From: Amycolatopsis echigonensis | GTDB lineage: Bacteria > Actinomycetota > Actinomycetes > Mycobacteriales > Pseudonocardiaceae | DNA: 55,689 bases | Assembly: GCF_014174495.1 (NCBI RefSeq) | Contig: NZ_JACJHR010000061.1 | Span: 1 to 55,689 of the forward strand | Direction of reading: 5' to 3' | Part shown: positions 8,505-15,963 of the stretch, piece by piece | Position numbering within the stretch: the stretch's first letter is position 1 | How the letters are laid out: each line of letters opens with the position of its first letter | Notes under the pieces: generated by a model | Told to the model about the DNA's origin: nothing | What the model saw: the letters and a program-made list of their open reading frames with translations, nothing else | The model's database searches: none | Made by a program: the position numbers and the translations under genes

Positions 8505-8800
8505 TGATGACGGAGCCGAATCGGCTCGCGGTGCGCCTGGCGCAGGAGGAAACCCTGCTGCGCCGGGCATACCCCGGAGCCCGCATCGATCGGCACCCAG
8601 GTCGGCCCCCGGCAAGTCGCCGGCCCGCGCGAAGGCTGTATCGATTGCGGCGGAATTCGCCGGCGGGCCGGCCGCCGGTCTTATTCGGCGGCCTGACTGG
8701 TCAGCGGCTGAGGGGCCTTGGACAACGCCGGCCGGAGAACGGCGCAGTGCCCGGTGGGGGAGTGATGCCCAGCACGCAGCCCTCAGTCAGGTGGACTTGA
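8504..8800 (+). pseudogene. Degenerate E2/UBC-like gene
   Basis: The ATG at 8504 shares a base with the stop of the ubiquitin-like gene. The first residues, TEPNRLAVRLAQEETLLRR and AYPGARID, look like the N-terminus of the E2/UBC-family proteins that accompany Multi_ubiq genes. Further on only scraps match the family, such as RRNSPAGRP (compare the NYPAGQP loop) and ENGAVPG, separated by low-complexity arginine- and proline-rich sequence. The frame stops after 98 codons, short for the family (about 140). No catalytic cysteine region is recognisable. I read it as a decayed gene with deletions or frameshifts; 8801-8930 holds nothing I recognise. Confidence 0.5.
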
Positions 8801-8930
8801 TGATGCAGGCCGGCCTGGAAGGGAACTCGTCGACCGGGTGGTCCTGTCGGGCCCGCTCGGCTTGGGCCTTGAGCACGCCGATCTCCGCTGTTGTCCACGG
8901 ACTGAACCGCGGCGGCTGCGTCCAGCTATA

Positions 8931-8945
8931 CTGAATGCCATTCAG
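8931..8945. promoter_or_regulatory. Palindrome upstream of the second IclR gene
   Basis: CTGAATG and CATTCAG form an inverted repeat around one central base, 20 bp before the GTG start of the IclR gene at 8966. The arms match the outer parts of two other palindromes in this region (9803-9825 and 11988-12004), which suggests autoregulation by that IclR protein. Confidence 0.6.
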
Positions 8946-8965
8946 CAGCACAGGAAGGACCGGAC

Positions 8966-9754
8966 GTGGCGGAATCACCGGTGCGCAGCGTGGACAAGGC
9001 GCTCGCCGTACTGCAGCTGCTCGGCGAGAAGGGACCGGACGGTCTGTCCCTTGTGGACATCGCGCAGGCACTCGGCAGTCCCAAGAGCGGGGCCCACCTC
9101 ACCCTGTCCGCGTTGCGGCACCGCGGTTTCGTCACGCAGGACCGGGAAAGCGGCCGGTACCGGCTCGGCGGCGAGACGTTGCGGGTCGCCGCGTCCTACG
9201 AGGAAAAGCTGAGCTTCCGCACCAGCCTGCTGCCCTTGATCAGACGGTTGTCCGAGGAGATCCGGCAGGTGTGCCACGTCGGCATCCTGGACGGCGCGGA
9301 CATCATCTACCTGGAGAAGGTCGATGCCGACCGGTCGGTGACGGTGGGCTCGAAGATCGGCGGCCGCAACCCGGCGGCGAGCACCGCGCTCGGTCGCGCG
9401 GTGCTCGCCTGCCACGAATGGAACAGCGGGGCGTTGCGAGCCCAGCTGGGGGGCACGAAGGCAGGTCCGCTGCCCGGACTCAGCTGGACCCACCTGCAGG
9501 ACGCGCTGGAGCAGGCGCGGGCTCGCGGCTACGCGCTCGACCTCGAGGAGAACGAGCCAGGGATCGCCTGTGTCGCGGTTCCGGTGCTGCTCAACGGAGT
9601 TCCGTGCTGCGCGATCTCGATCTCCACTCTCGCCGGGGAAACCGGTCCCGCCACTCTCGCGGGCTACGTGGAGCGGCTGCATGCTCTCGCGGCGCAGTAC
9701 CTCGTGCCTCCGCTCCAGCTCCCGCCCCGCCCGGTGGGCGCCCGGCCCCGCTGA
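8966..9754 (+). CDS. IclR-family regulator of the sugar-acid module
   Basis: This is a 262-residue IclR-type regulator. The winged HTH is at about residues 5-70 (VRSVDKALAVLQLL, LSLVDIAQALGSPKSGAHLTL), and the effector-binding domain begins at about residue 85 (VCHVGILDGADIIYLEKV, GRNPAASTALGRAVLA). The GTG start at 8966 follows AGGAAGG. It faces the FAH-family gene in the same direction and carries a palindromic operator upstream. A degraded copy of the middle of this gene lies at 48841-49040. The ligand is unknown, but the context suggests a sugar acid or keto-deoxy acid. Confidence 0.87.
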   Translation: MAESPVRSVDKALAVLQLLGEKGPDGLSLVDIAQALGSPKSGAHLTLSALRHRGFVTQDRESGRYRLGGETLRVAASYEEKLSFRTSLLPLIRRLSEEIRQVCHVGILDGADIIYLEKVDADRSVTVGSKIGGRNPAASTALGRAVLACHEWNSGALRAQLGGTKAGPLPGLSWTHLQDALEQARARGYALDLEENEPGIACVAVPVLLNGVPCCAISISTLAGETGPATLAGYVERLHALAAQYLVPPLQLPPRPVGARPR

Positions 9755-9802
9755 CCCGCCCCCTGCGTTGACGGGTTGCTCGTGGGCCCGTAGTGTCTGA
9801 CT

Positions 9803-9825
9803 GATACTGAACGGCGTTCAGTATC
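9803..9825. promoter_or_regulatory. Perfect palindrome before the FAH-family gene
   Basis: The arms GATACTGAAC and GTTCAGTATC are perfect inverted repeats with a 3-bp spacer. The site lies 38 bp before the GTG start at 9864. It is the longest of three related palindromes in this region and a strong operator candidate for the adjacent IclR protein. Confidence 0.7.
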
Positions 9826-9863
9826 GCTGAACTCCGAAGATGCTGAAGCATAAGGGGAAAAGC

Positions 9864-10745
9864 GTGACCCATCTTGTTCGATTCGCCGAGCCCGGCCATC
9901 CGGCGGACATCCGCGTCGGGGTGCTGGACGATGAAGGTGAGCGCCTGCGCGCCCTTCCCGTAGGCAGCATGAGCGAGCTGCTCGGCCGGCCGCTGACGGA
10001 AATCCGGGAGCTGGTCGCCGCGGCCGCCGGCGCACCGGCCGTGCCCGCGTCCGGTGCGCAGTTGCTGCCGCCCCTCGACGGGCGAATGGAGGTGTGGGCG
10101 GCCGGCGTGACCTACCGCCGGTCGGAGGAGGCCCGCCGCGAGGAAAGCGCGGACGAGGACATCTATGCCCGCGTCTACCACGCCCAGCGGCCCGAGCTGT
10201 TCTTCAAGTCTGCGGCCTGGCGGGTGGTCACCGAAGGCCAGCCGATCGTCATCCGGGCCGACTCGCCCAACAACGTGCCGGAGCCCGAACTCGGCCTGCT
10301 GCTGACGAGCCGCGGCGAAATCGCGGGCTACCTGGTGGTCGACGACGTCAGCTCGCGCAGCATCGAGGGCGAGAACCCGCTGTACCTGCCGCAGGCGAAG
10401 ATCTACCAGGGCTCCTGCGCGGTGTCGGCCGGAGTGCGGCCGGTCTGGGAGATCGACGACCCGCTGAAGCTGGACCTGAGCATGCGGATCCTGCGCGACG
10501 GGCGGGAGGTGTTCAGCGGGCGCGCCAACACCGGTGAGATGAACCGCAAGCCGGCTGAGCTGGTCGAGTACCTCTTGCAGGACAACACCTACCCGGACGG
10601 CGTGGTGCTCTCCACCGGCACCTCGATCGTGCCCGAGCTCGATCTCGGCCTGGCCGAAGGGGACGTGGTCGAGATCGAGATCGGCGAGGTGGGCACCCTG
10701 CGCACCCCGGTGGTACGAGGTGCGGGCAAGCTCAATCGGGATTGA
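9864..10745 (+). CDS. FAH-family protein, likely 2-keto-3-deoxy sugar acid dehydratase
   Basis: This is a 293-residue protein of the fumarylacetoacetate hydrolase fold. The segment WAAGVTYRRSEEAR, RPELFFKSAAWRVV and the acidic metal-binding cluster VPEPELGLLL with LVVDDVSSR resemble 2-keto-3-deoxy-arabinonate dehydratases of the oxidative pentose route. That reaction yields 2-oxoglutarate semialdehyde, the substrate of the dehydrogenases at 20227 and 37097. The GTG at 9864 was chosen because AAGGGGA sits 5 bp upstream; the frame opens with an ATG at 9840 that overlaps this site. It ends 14 bp inside the convergent GH88-like gene. Substrate specificity is inferred. Confidence 0.72.
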   Translation: MTHLVRFAEPGHPADIRVGVLDDEGERLRALPVGSMSELLGRPLTEIRELVAAAAGAPAVPASGAQLLPPLDGRMEVWAAGVTYRRSEEARREESADEDIYARVYHAQRPELFFKSAAWRVVTEGQPIVIRADSPNNVPEPELGLLLTSRGEIAGYLVVDDVSSRSIEGENPLYLPQAKIYQGSCAVSAGVRPVWEIDDPLKLDLSMRILRDGREVFSGRANTGEMNRKPAELVEYLLQDNTYPDGVVLSTGTSIVPELDLGLAEGDVVEIEIGEVGTLRTPVVRGAGKLNRD

Positions 10746-11910
10746 TCGCCCGCTCCGGGACGAGGTCGGCCACACCGCGCACCAGCGCCAGCGCGGCGAG
10801 GTAGTAGTAGTCGCCGTACGGCAGGGGTCCGTCCATCCCGAGCCGGTGGGGCGCCGAATAGCAGGCGTGGGCGAGCACGCCGACCTCGTCCTGGAAAAGC
10901 GCGTCGCGCCGCAGCGCGCGCAACATGCGGGTCAGCCGGTCTTCCGCACCCACCAGACGAGCCAGGTCCGCGTCCCGCCGCAAGGTGAGAGCGAGGCCGT
11001 AGCAGACGATCGCGGCGGCCGACGAGTCCTGGATGCCGGTGTCCACCACCAGGTCGTACGGGGTCAGCGAGTCGATGTCGTGGCTTCCGCAGTAGAAGTC
11101 GAGCAGCCGCGCCGCGATCCGGCCGTACTCCGCCGAACCGGTTTCGCAGGCCATGGTGAGGTAGCCGGCGATTCCCCACGCCTGACCGCGGGCCCAGCAG
11201 GAGTCGTCGGCCGCGCCCTGGAACGTGCCCTGCCAGAACGCTTCGCCGTCGTCGCCGATCCGCGCCAGGTGGTAGGTGGAGCCGTCCGGGCGCAGCAGGC
11301 TCCGGGCGGTCCGATCGGCGTGCGCGCGGGCGATTTCGGCCCATCCCGGTGCCCCGGTGTGGTGGTGCGCCCACCACAGCAGCGGCAGGTTCATCATCGT
11401 GTCGATCGTGCTGGTGGGCCGGGACCGGTCCTCGCCGACCGCGCCGAACGCCTGCAGGTGGCCCGAACCGGGTACCCGTCGCTTCGCCAGGACCTCGGCG
11501 GCGCGCAACGCCGAGGACGCCGCGGCCGGATCGCCGAACAGCCGGGCGACCAGTGCCGCGCTCGGCCAGAAGATGAACCCGATGTCGTGCGTGCCGTGAT
11601 CGTCCACCCGGCAGTCCAGCTTGGCCGACAGCGTCCGGGCTCGCTCGACGAGGCCGTCGTCGGCGCAGCCGAGCTGAGCGAGGTGCAGCATCGCCCCCGC
11701 CCAGAACCCGGTGGTCCAGTTGCCGTGGTCGTAGTCCGTGCCGACCCACCGGCTGGCCTCGTCGATGGGGCGGTAGACCCAACGGCCGTGCTCGGCGTAG
11801 TGCGCGGCCCGGTCGGCGCCACCACCGAGCACCGCGCCGGTCACCCGCCTGCCCATTTCCTCGATTTCTTCCCGGGTCGGCAGGAATTCGCCGGTGAATT
11901 GACTGTCCAT
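10732..11910 (-). CDS. GH88-family unsaturated glucuronyl hydrolase-like protein
   Basis: This 392-residue protein of the (alpha/alpha)6-barrel GH88 family probably releases unsaturated uronic acid or a related residue from an oligosaccharide or glycoside. Family motifs are NWTTGFWAGAMLHLA, THDIGFIFWPS with D109, STIDTMMNLPLLWW with D170, and DDSCWARGQAWGIAGY. D109 and D170 correspond to the two catalytic aspartates of GH88. No signal peptide is visible, so it acts in the cytoplasm. It starts after AGGAG and has a palindromic operator about 80 bp upstream. It converges with and slightly overlaps the FAH-family gene. Confidence 0.8.
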   Translation of the reverse strand: MDSQFTGEFLPTREEIEEMGRRVTGAVLGGGADRAAHYAEHGRWVYRPIDEASRWVGTDYDHGNWTTGFWAGAMLHLAQLGCADDGLVERARTLSAKLDCRVDDHGTHDIGFIFWPSAALVARLFGDPAAASSALRAAEVLAKRRVPGSGHLQAFGAVGEDRSRPTSTIDTMMNLPLLWWAHHHTGAPGWAEIARAHADRTARSLLRPDGSTYHLARIGDDGEAFWQGTFQGAADDSCWARGQAWGIAGYLTMACETGSAEYGRIAARLLDFYCGSHDIDSLTPYDLVVDTGIQDSSAAAIVCYGLALTLRRDADLARLVGAEDRLTRMLRALRRDALFQDEVGVLAHACYSAPHRLGMDGPLPYGDYYYLAALALVRGVADLVPERAINPD

Positions 11911-11987
11911 GACTCTCCTGTGGCTGAAGCGAGGTCGACGAAGCGACGGATGTCGCTTTTCGGGAAAGGGCGGCCGCGATCAGGACG

Positions 11988-12004
11988 GTTCAGCAATGCT
12001 GAAC
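11988..12004. promoter_or_regulatory. Palindrome upstream of the GH88-like gene
   Basis: GTTCAGC and GCTGAAC form a perfect inverted repeat with a 3-bp spacer (AAT). It sits upstream of the minus-strand GH88-like gene and shares the gttcag/ctgaac core with the sites at 8931 and 9803. This places the GH88-like gene in the putative IclR regulon. Confidence 0.62.
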
Positions 12005-12104
12005 GGTATTCGGCCGTGATGATCAAAGGTTAGGCACCCCCCTGCGTCCGAGTCAACCCGCTCGGCGGTCGCCGGGCAGGCGTCGAGTGAAGGTCGAACT
12101 GCCT

Positions 12105-12136
12105 CTTGACAACTTCAGTGTTCGTCAAGGTATGGT
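12105..12136 (+). promoter_or_regulatory. Promoter of the lyase-LacI operon
   Basis: A consensus -35 box TTGACA lies at 12106-12111 and a possible -10 box TATGGT at 12131-12136, with a rather long spacer of 19 bp. The -35 box also forms part of an imperfect inverted repeat, CTTGAC (12105-12110) and GTCAAG (12124-12129). The predicted transcription start would fall inside the LacI-type operators just downstream. Confidence 0.5.
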
Positions 12137-12140
12137 CCAC

Positions 12141-12164
12141 GCAATCCATTGCGCAACCGATTGC
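12141..12164. promoter_or_regulatory. Tandem LacI-type operators
   Basis: Two adjacent 12-bp sites, GCAATCCATTGC (12141-12152) and GCAACCGATTGC (12153-12164), resemble LacI/GalR-family operators. They lie 11 bp before the GTG start of the lyase gene, whose downstream partner encodes a LacI-family repressor. Binding by that protein, and so autoregulation, is inferred. Confidence 0.72.
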
Positions 12165-12175
12165 GGAGAGAGTCA

Positions 12176-13099
12176 GTGGACCTCAACGGAGTAATTCCGG
12201 CCAACATCCTCCCCCTCGACGACGACCTCTCGATCGACGTCGAGGCCTACCGCAGGCACGTACGGCACCTGGCCGGCGTCGCCGGCGTCGTGGCCATCAC
12301 CTGCAACGGACACGCCGCCGAAGTGAGCAGTCTGGACCGGGCGGAACGGCGGAAAGCCGTCGCGCTCGCCGCGGAGACAATCAACGGAAAAGTGCCGCTG
12401 ATTTCCGGCGTCTACGCGGACAACCACATCCAGGCGGTCGAGTACGCCCGGGACGCGAAAGACGAGGGCGCGGACGCGCTGCTCGTCTTTCCGCTGCCGG
12501 CACTGGCGCTGGGTGGCAGCCAGGAGATGGCCTATCGGCACGTGGCCGAGCTCGCCGGCGCGACCGGCCTGCCGCTCGTGCTGTTCTCCTACCCCGAGTT
12601 CACGGGGATGCACTACGGCTTGGACACCCTGGCGCGCATCTGCTCGCTCGAGCAGGTCGTCGCGGTGAAGGAGTGGAGCCTCGACCTGCGCAAGCACGAG
12701 GAGACCCGCCGCGTGCTGCGCGAGCTGGACCGGCCGGTCTCGCTGCTCACCAGCTTCAGCACGAACCTGCTACCGGCACTGGTCTCGGGCGCGGACGGTA
12801 TCCTGTCCGGGCACGGTAGCGTGATCGCCGACCTGCAGGTCCGCCTGCTGGCCGCGGTCCGGGCGCACGACCTCGCCGAGGCCGAGCGGCAGTACGCCCG
12901 CATCCAGGCGCTCACCAGGGTGATCTACCGGGCGCCGATGGCGAACATGTACGCCAGGATGAAGGAGCACCTGATCATGCTCGGGCACGAGCTCACCCCC
13001 GCGGTGCGTCCGCCGCTGGAACGGGTGAGCGAGGCCGAGCGCGGGCAACTGAGGCAGGCGCTCGCCGAGGCCGGGCTGCTTCCGACAGGCGCACGATGA
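12176..13099 (+). CDS. DapA/NAL-family lyase or dehydratase
   Basis: This 307-residue TIM-barrel protein of the dihydrodipicolinate synthase / N-acetylneuraminate lyase superfamily forms a Schiff base with pyruvate-like substrates. The Schiff-base lysine is K165 (VVAVKEWSLD) and the proton-shuttling tyrosine is Y139 (LVLFSYPEF). Other marks are VIPANILPLDDD at the N-terminus and TCNGHAAEV in place of the more usual GTTGE motif. The GTG at 12176 was chosen because GGAGAGAG precedes it and the operators occupy the DNA upstream. Likely roles are a keto-deoxy sugar acid aldolase, a 5-keto-4-deoxyglucarate dehydratase or a hydratase-aldolase. The exact reaction cannot be told from sequence. Confidence 0.75.
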   Translation: MDLNGVIPANILPLDDDLSIDVEAYRRHVRHLAGVAGVVAITCNGHAAEVSSLDRAERRKAVALAAETINGKVPLISGVYADNHIQAVEYARDAKDEGADALLVFPLPALALGGSQEMAYRHVAELAGATGLPLVLFSYPEFTGMHYGLDTLARICSLEQVVAVKEWSLDLRKHEETRRVLRELDRPVSLLTSFSTNLLPALVSGADGILSGHGSVIADLQVRLLAAVRAHDLAEAERQYARIQALTRVIYRAPMANMYARMKEHLIMLGHELTPAVRPPLERVSEAERGQLRQALAEAGLLPTGAR

Positions 13100-14103
13100 C
13101 CGGAGCCGCTCGACCGGGCACCGCAAAGGCGGTCGCCGAACTGGCCGGGGTCTCGGTGACCACCGTCTCCCGGGTGCTCAGCGGCCAGGCCTCGGCGATC
13201 CCGCAGGAGACGCAGGACCGGGTGTTCGCCGCCGCGCGCCAGCTCCGCTACCGGCCGAACTCCCTGGCGCGCGCCCTGCGCAAGGGGACGACGCAAAGCA
13301 TCGGCCTGATCGTGCCGGACATCTCCGACGCCTACTTCCACCAGGTGGCCCGCGGGGTCGAGGACGTCGCGCAGGCCGCGGGCTGCGTGGTCATCCTGAC
13401 CAACACCGATCGCGTGCCCGCCCGCGAGGAAGCCTGCGTGAACCTGCTGCTGGACAAGCGGGTCGACGGCATCGTGTTCGCCGGCGGCGGGATCGACGAC
13501 GACACCCACCTCGACGGCTTCGACTGGAGCTCGACCAGGGTGGTCACGATCGGGCCGCACCAGCTGCCCTTCCCGTCGATCACCGTGGACGACTCCGCCG
13601 CCATCTCCGACGCCGTGCACCACCTGGCGGAGATCTCGTGCCGCCGCATCCTGTGCCTCGCCGGGCAGCCCAACTGGCTGGTCACCCAGCGGCGGCTCGC
13701 GGGCTACCGGCAGGCGGTCGCGGAACTGGGCCTCGACACCGACCCGGATCTCGTCGTCTACGGCGATTTCACCGAGTCGGCCGGCGAAGAGCTCACCGCC
13801 AAGGCGCTCGCCGCCGGCTCGTTCGACGGCGTCATCGCGTTCAACGACTACACCGCCATCGGCGCGATGCACGCGCTGGCGTCGGCCGGCGTCCGGGTGC
13901 CGGACGACGTCGCCGTCATCGGCTGCGACGACATCCCGGTGGCCCGGATGGTGCACCCGGCGCTGACCAGCGTCAGCTTCTCCCAGTACGAATTCGGCCG
14001 CAACGCCGCGGAGATGATCCTGGGCTCGGTCCCGCTCCCGGCCGGCCAGCGCATCACGTTCCCGCACGAACTCCTGCGGCGGCACAGCACAGCCCGCCGC
14101 TGA
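13096..14103 (+). CDS. LacI-family transcriptional repressor
   Basis: This is a 335-residue repressor with an N-terminal LacI HTH (AVAELAGVSVTTVSRVLSG, residues about 12-30), a hinge helix (NSLARALRKG) and a periplasmic-binding-protein-like effector domain (IGLIVPDISDAYF, FNDYTAIGAMHAL, VAVIGCDDIPVARMVHPALTSV). The ATG overlaps the lyase stop as ATGA. Tandem LacI-type operators lie in front of the operon, so it probably represses its own operon in response to a sugar acid or related ligand. Confidence 0.86.
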   Translation: MTGAARPGTAKAVAELAGVSVTTVSRVLSGQASAIPQETQDRVFAAARQLRYRPNSLARALRKGTTQSIGLIVPDISDAYFHQVARGVEDVAQAAGCVVILTNTDRVPAREEACVNLLLDKRVDGIVFAGGGIDDDTHLDGFDWSSTRVVTIGPHQLPFPSITVDDSAAISDAVHHLAEISCRRILCLAGQPNWLVTQRRLAGYRQAVAELGLDTDPDLVVYGDFTESAGEELTAKALAAGSFDGVIAFNDYTAIGAMHALASAGVRVPDDVAVIGCDDIPVARMVHPALTSVSFSQYEFGRNAAEMILGSVPLPAGQRITFPHELLRRHSTARR

Positions 14104-14186
14104 CCGGTCCGTTCCGGACCGTTCCGTCACCTCCGACCCCCGATCCACACCGACACTGCCCTTCAGTGTGGAAGGAGCACGCCCTC

Positions 14187-15503
14187 ATGTCCTTGCAGAC
14201 AGCCATGTCCAATCGCCGGTACCGGGTGGCCATCGCCATCTCCTTCGCGTTCTTCGTCGCCTACTTCGACCGGACCAACGTGTCGGTCCTCATCGCGAAC
14301 CAGGAGTTCACCGACAGCCTCGGCATCACCGGCAACAAATTCGCCCAGGGCCTGCTGATCACCGGGTTCCTGTTCCCCTACGGCCTGTGCAACTTCTTCA
14401 CCGGACCGCTCGGCGACAAGATCGGCGGCCGGCGCGGGGTGATCTGGTCGATCATCGCCTGGACCGTCCTGATGTGCGCGATGGGCCTGGTCTCGAACTT
14501 CGTCGTGATGCTCGTCCTGCGCATCGTGCTCGGGCTCGGCGAGTCCATCATGACCCCGTCCTGCAACATGATCGTCGCCGAATGGTTCCCGGACCGGGAA
14601 CGCGCCCGGGCGAACTCGGCTTGGCTCGGCGGCCTGTTCCTGGCGCCCGCCGTCTCCTTCCCGGTCATCGTGTGGATCGTCAACGTCTTCGGTTGGCGGG
14701 AAAGCTTCTTCGTGCTGGCGGCGGTCGGCGTGCTCGTCGCCTTGCCGATGATGTGGCGCTGGACCGCCAACCGCCCGGAGGAGATGGCCGGTGTGTCCCC
14801 GGCGGAACTGCGCCACATCCGGGACGGCCAGGCGAAACCGGCCGACCCCGAGCCGGTCAAAGCCAGCCTGCGCAGGCTGTTCGCGAACTACCGGTACTGG
14901 CTGTGTGTGTTCTCCTACATGGGATACGGTCTCGGCTTCTGGGGCATCAGCACGTTCGTGCCGTCCTACCTGGAGCACGAACGCCACCTGGGCTTCACCT
15001 CGTCCGGCACCTTCGCCGTGATCCCCTGGCTGACCGCCGCCGTGCTGAACCTGGTCGGCGGGATGATCGGCGACCGGATGCCCCGCGGCCGGGTGCTGCT
15101 GTGGTCCGGCGGCTACGTCCTCGGCGCGCTGCTGTCCTACCTCGGCGTGGCCACCGGGACGGTCGGCATGTCGGTGGTGTTCATCTCCGCGGCGGTCGGC
15201 TTCCTCGGCTTCACGCTGGCGCCGATGTGGTCGGTCATCCAGGAGCTCACCCCGCGCGGCACCACCGGTCTGGGCACCGGCATCGCCAACGGCGTCTCCT
15301 ACATCGCCTCGGCCTTCGGCCCGGCACTGGTCGGCGCGCTGGTGGACAGCTCCGGCTCCTACAACCTCGGCTTCTTCCTGTTGGCCGGCTTCCTCGTGGT
15401 CACCGCACTGGCACTGGCGCCGTTGTGGCGCGGGCACGTCAGGCGCGGCGACCTGGCAGAAGTCCCTTCCACCGCAACGAAAACGGAGGCTCACCATGAC
15501 TGA
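14187..15503 (+). CDS. MFS permease, anion:cation symporter family
   Basis: This 438-residue transporter has about twelve membrane segments and resembles hexuronate/galactonate/glucarate permeases. The early segment YFDRTNVSVLIAN and the following GFLFPYGLCNFFTGPLGDKIGGRRG are typical of the ACS group. It starts at ATG 14187 after GAAGGAG, and its 3' end overlaps the next gene by 8 bp. It is placed between the sugar-acid lyase/LacI pair and the acyl-CoA genes, which suggests that its substrate is an organic or sugar acid that is later activated with CoA. That link is inference. Confidence 0.82.
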   Translation: MSLQTAMSNRRYRVAIAISFAFFVAYFDRTNVSVLIANQEFTDSLGITGNKFAQGLLITGFLFPYGLCNFFTGPLGDKIGGRRGVIWSIIAWTVLMCAMGLVSNFVVMLVLRIVLGLGESIMTPSCNMIVAEWFPDRERARANSAWLGGLFLAPAVSFPVIVWIVNVFGWRESFFVLAAVGVLVALPMMWRWTANRPEEMAGVSPAELRHIRDGQAKPADPEPVKASLRRLFANYRYWLCVFSYMGYGLGFWGISTFVPSYLEHERHLGFTSSGTFAVIPWLTAAVLNLVGGMIGDRMPRGRVLLWSGGYVLGALLSYLGVATGTVGMSVVFISAAVGFLGFTLAPMWSVIQELTPRGTTGLGTGIANGVSYIASAFGPALVGALVDSSGSYNLGFFLLAGFLVVTALALAPLWRGHVRRGDLAEVPSTATKTEAHHD

Positions 15504-15960
15504 CGGCAACACCGCCACCAAGCTGGTGCCCATCTCGCCCGAACTCGCCGAAGGTGCCTTCGCGATCGGCCGCACGACCACCTTCACGAAGACTGTCGGC
15601 GAGAGCGATATCTACCTTTTCGCCGGTGTGAGCGGAGATCTCGGCCCGAACCACGTGGACGAGGAGTACATGAGCAAGACCCGGTACGGGCGCCGGATCG
15701 CGCACGGCGTGCTCATCGTCTCCTACATGTCGACCTGTTCGTCGAAGCTGATCGAGGAAGCGGGCAACGAACCCGCCGTGTCCTACGGCTACGACCGGGT
15801 CCGGTTCGTCAAACCCGTTTTCATCGGCGACACCGTGACGGTGACCTACACCGTCGCCGAACGCGACGACGAACGCGGTGAGATCAGGTCCCAGGTGACC
15901 GCGAAGAACCAGCACGGCGACGTGGTCGCGGTCGCCACCCACATCCTGCGGAGGGTCTGA
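15496..15960 (+). CDS. MaoC-like (R)-specific enoyl-CoA hydratase
   Basis: This is a 154-residue hotdog-fold protein. The hydratase motif reads FAGVSGDLGPNHVDEEY, giving the catalytic D48 and H53, although the usual Asn before Pro is Gly50. A second family segment is YGRRIAHGVLIVSYMS. It would add water across an enoyl-CoA double bond. The gene overlaps the permease by 8 bp and sits 3 bp before the acyl-CoA dehydrogenase. The operon also has a crotonase-type hydratase, so the two may act on different stereoisomers or on successive intermediates. Confidence 0.82.
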   Translation: MTDGNTATKLVPISPELAEGAFAIGRTTTFTKTVGESDIYLFAGVSGDLGPNHVDEEYMSKTRYGRRIAHGVLIVSYMSTCSSKLIEEAGNEPAVSYGYDRVRFVKPVFIGDTVTVTYTVAERDDERGEIRSQVTAKNQHGDVVAVATHILRRV

Positions 15961-15963
15961 ACC

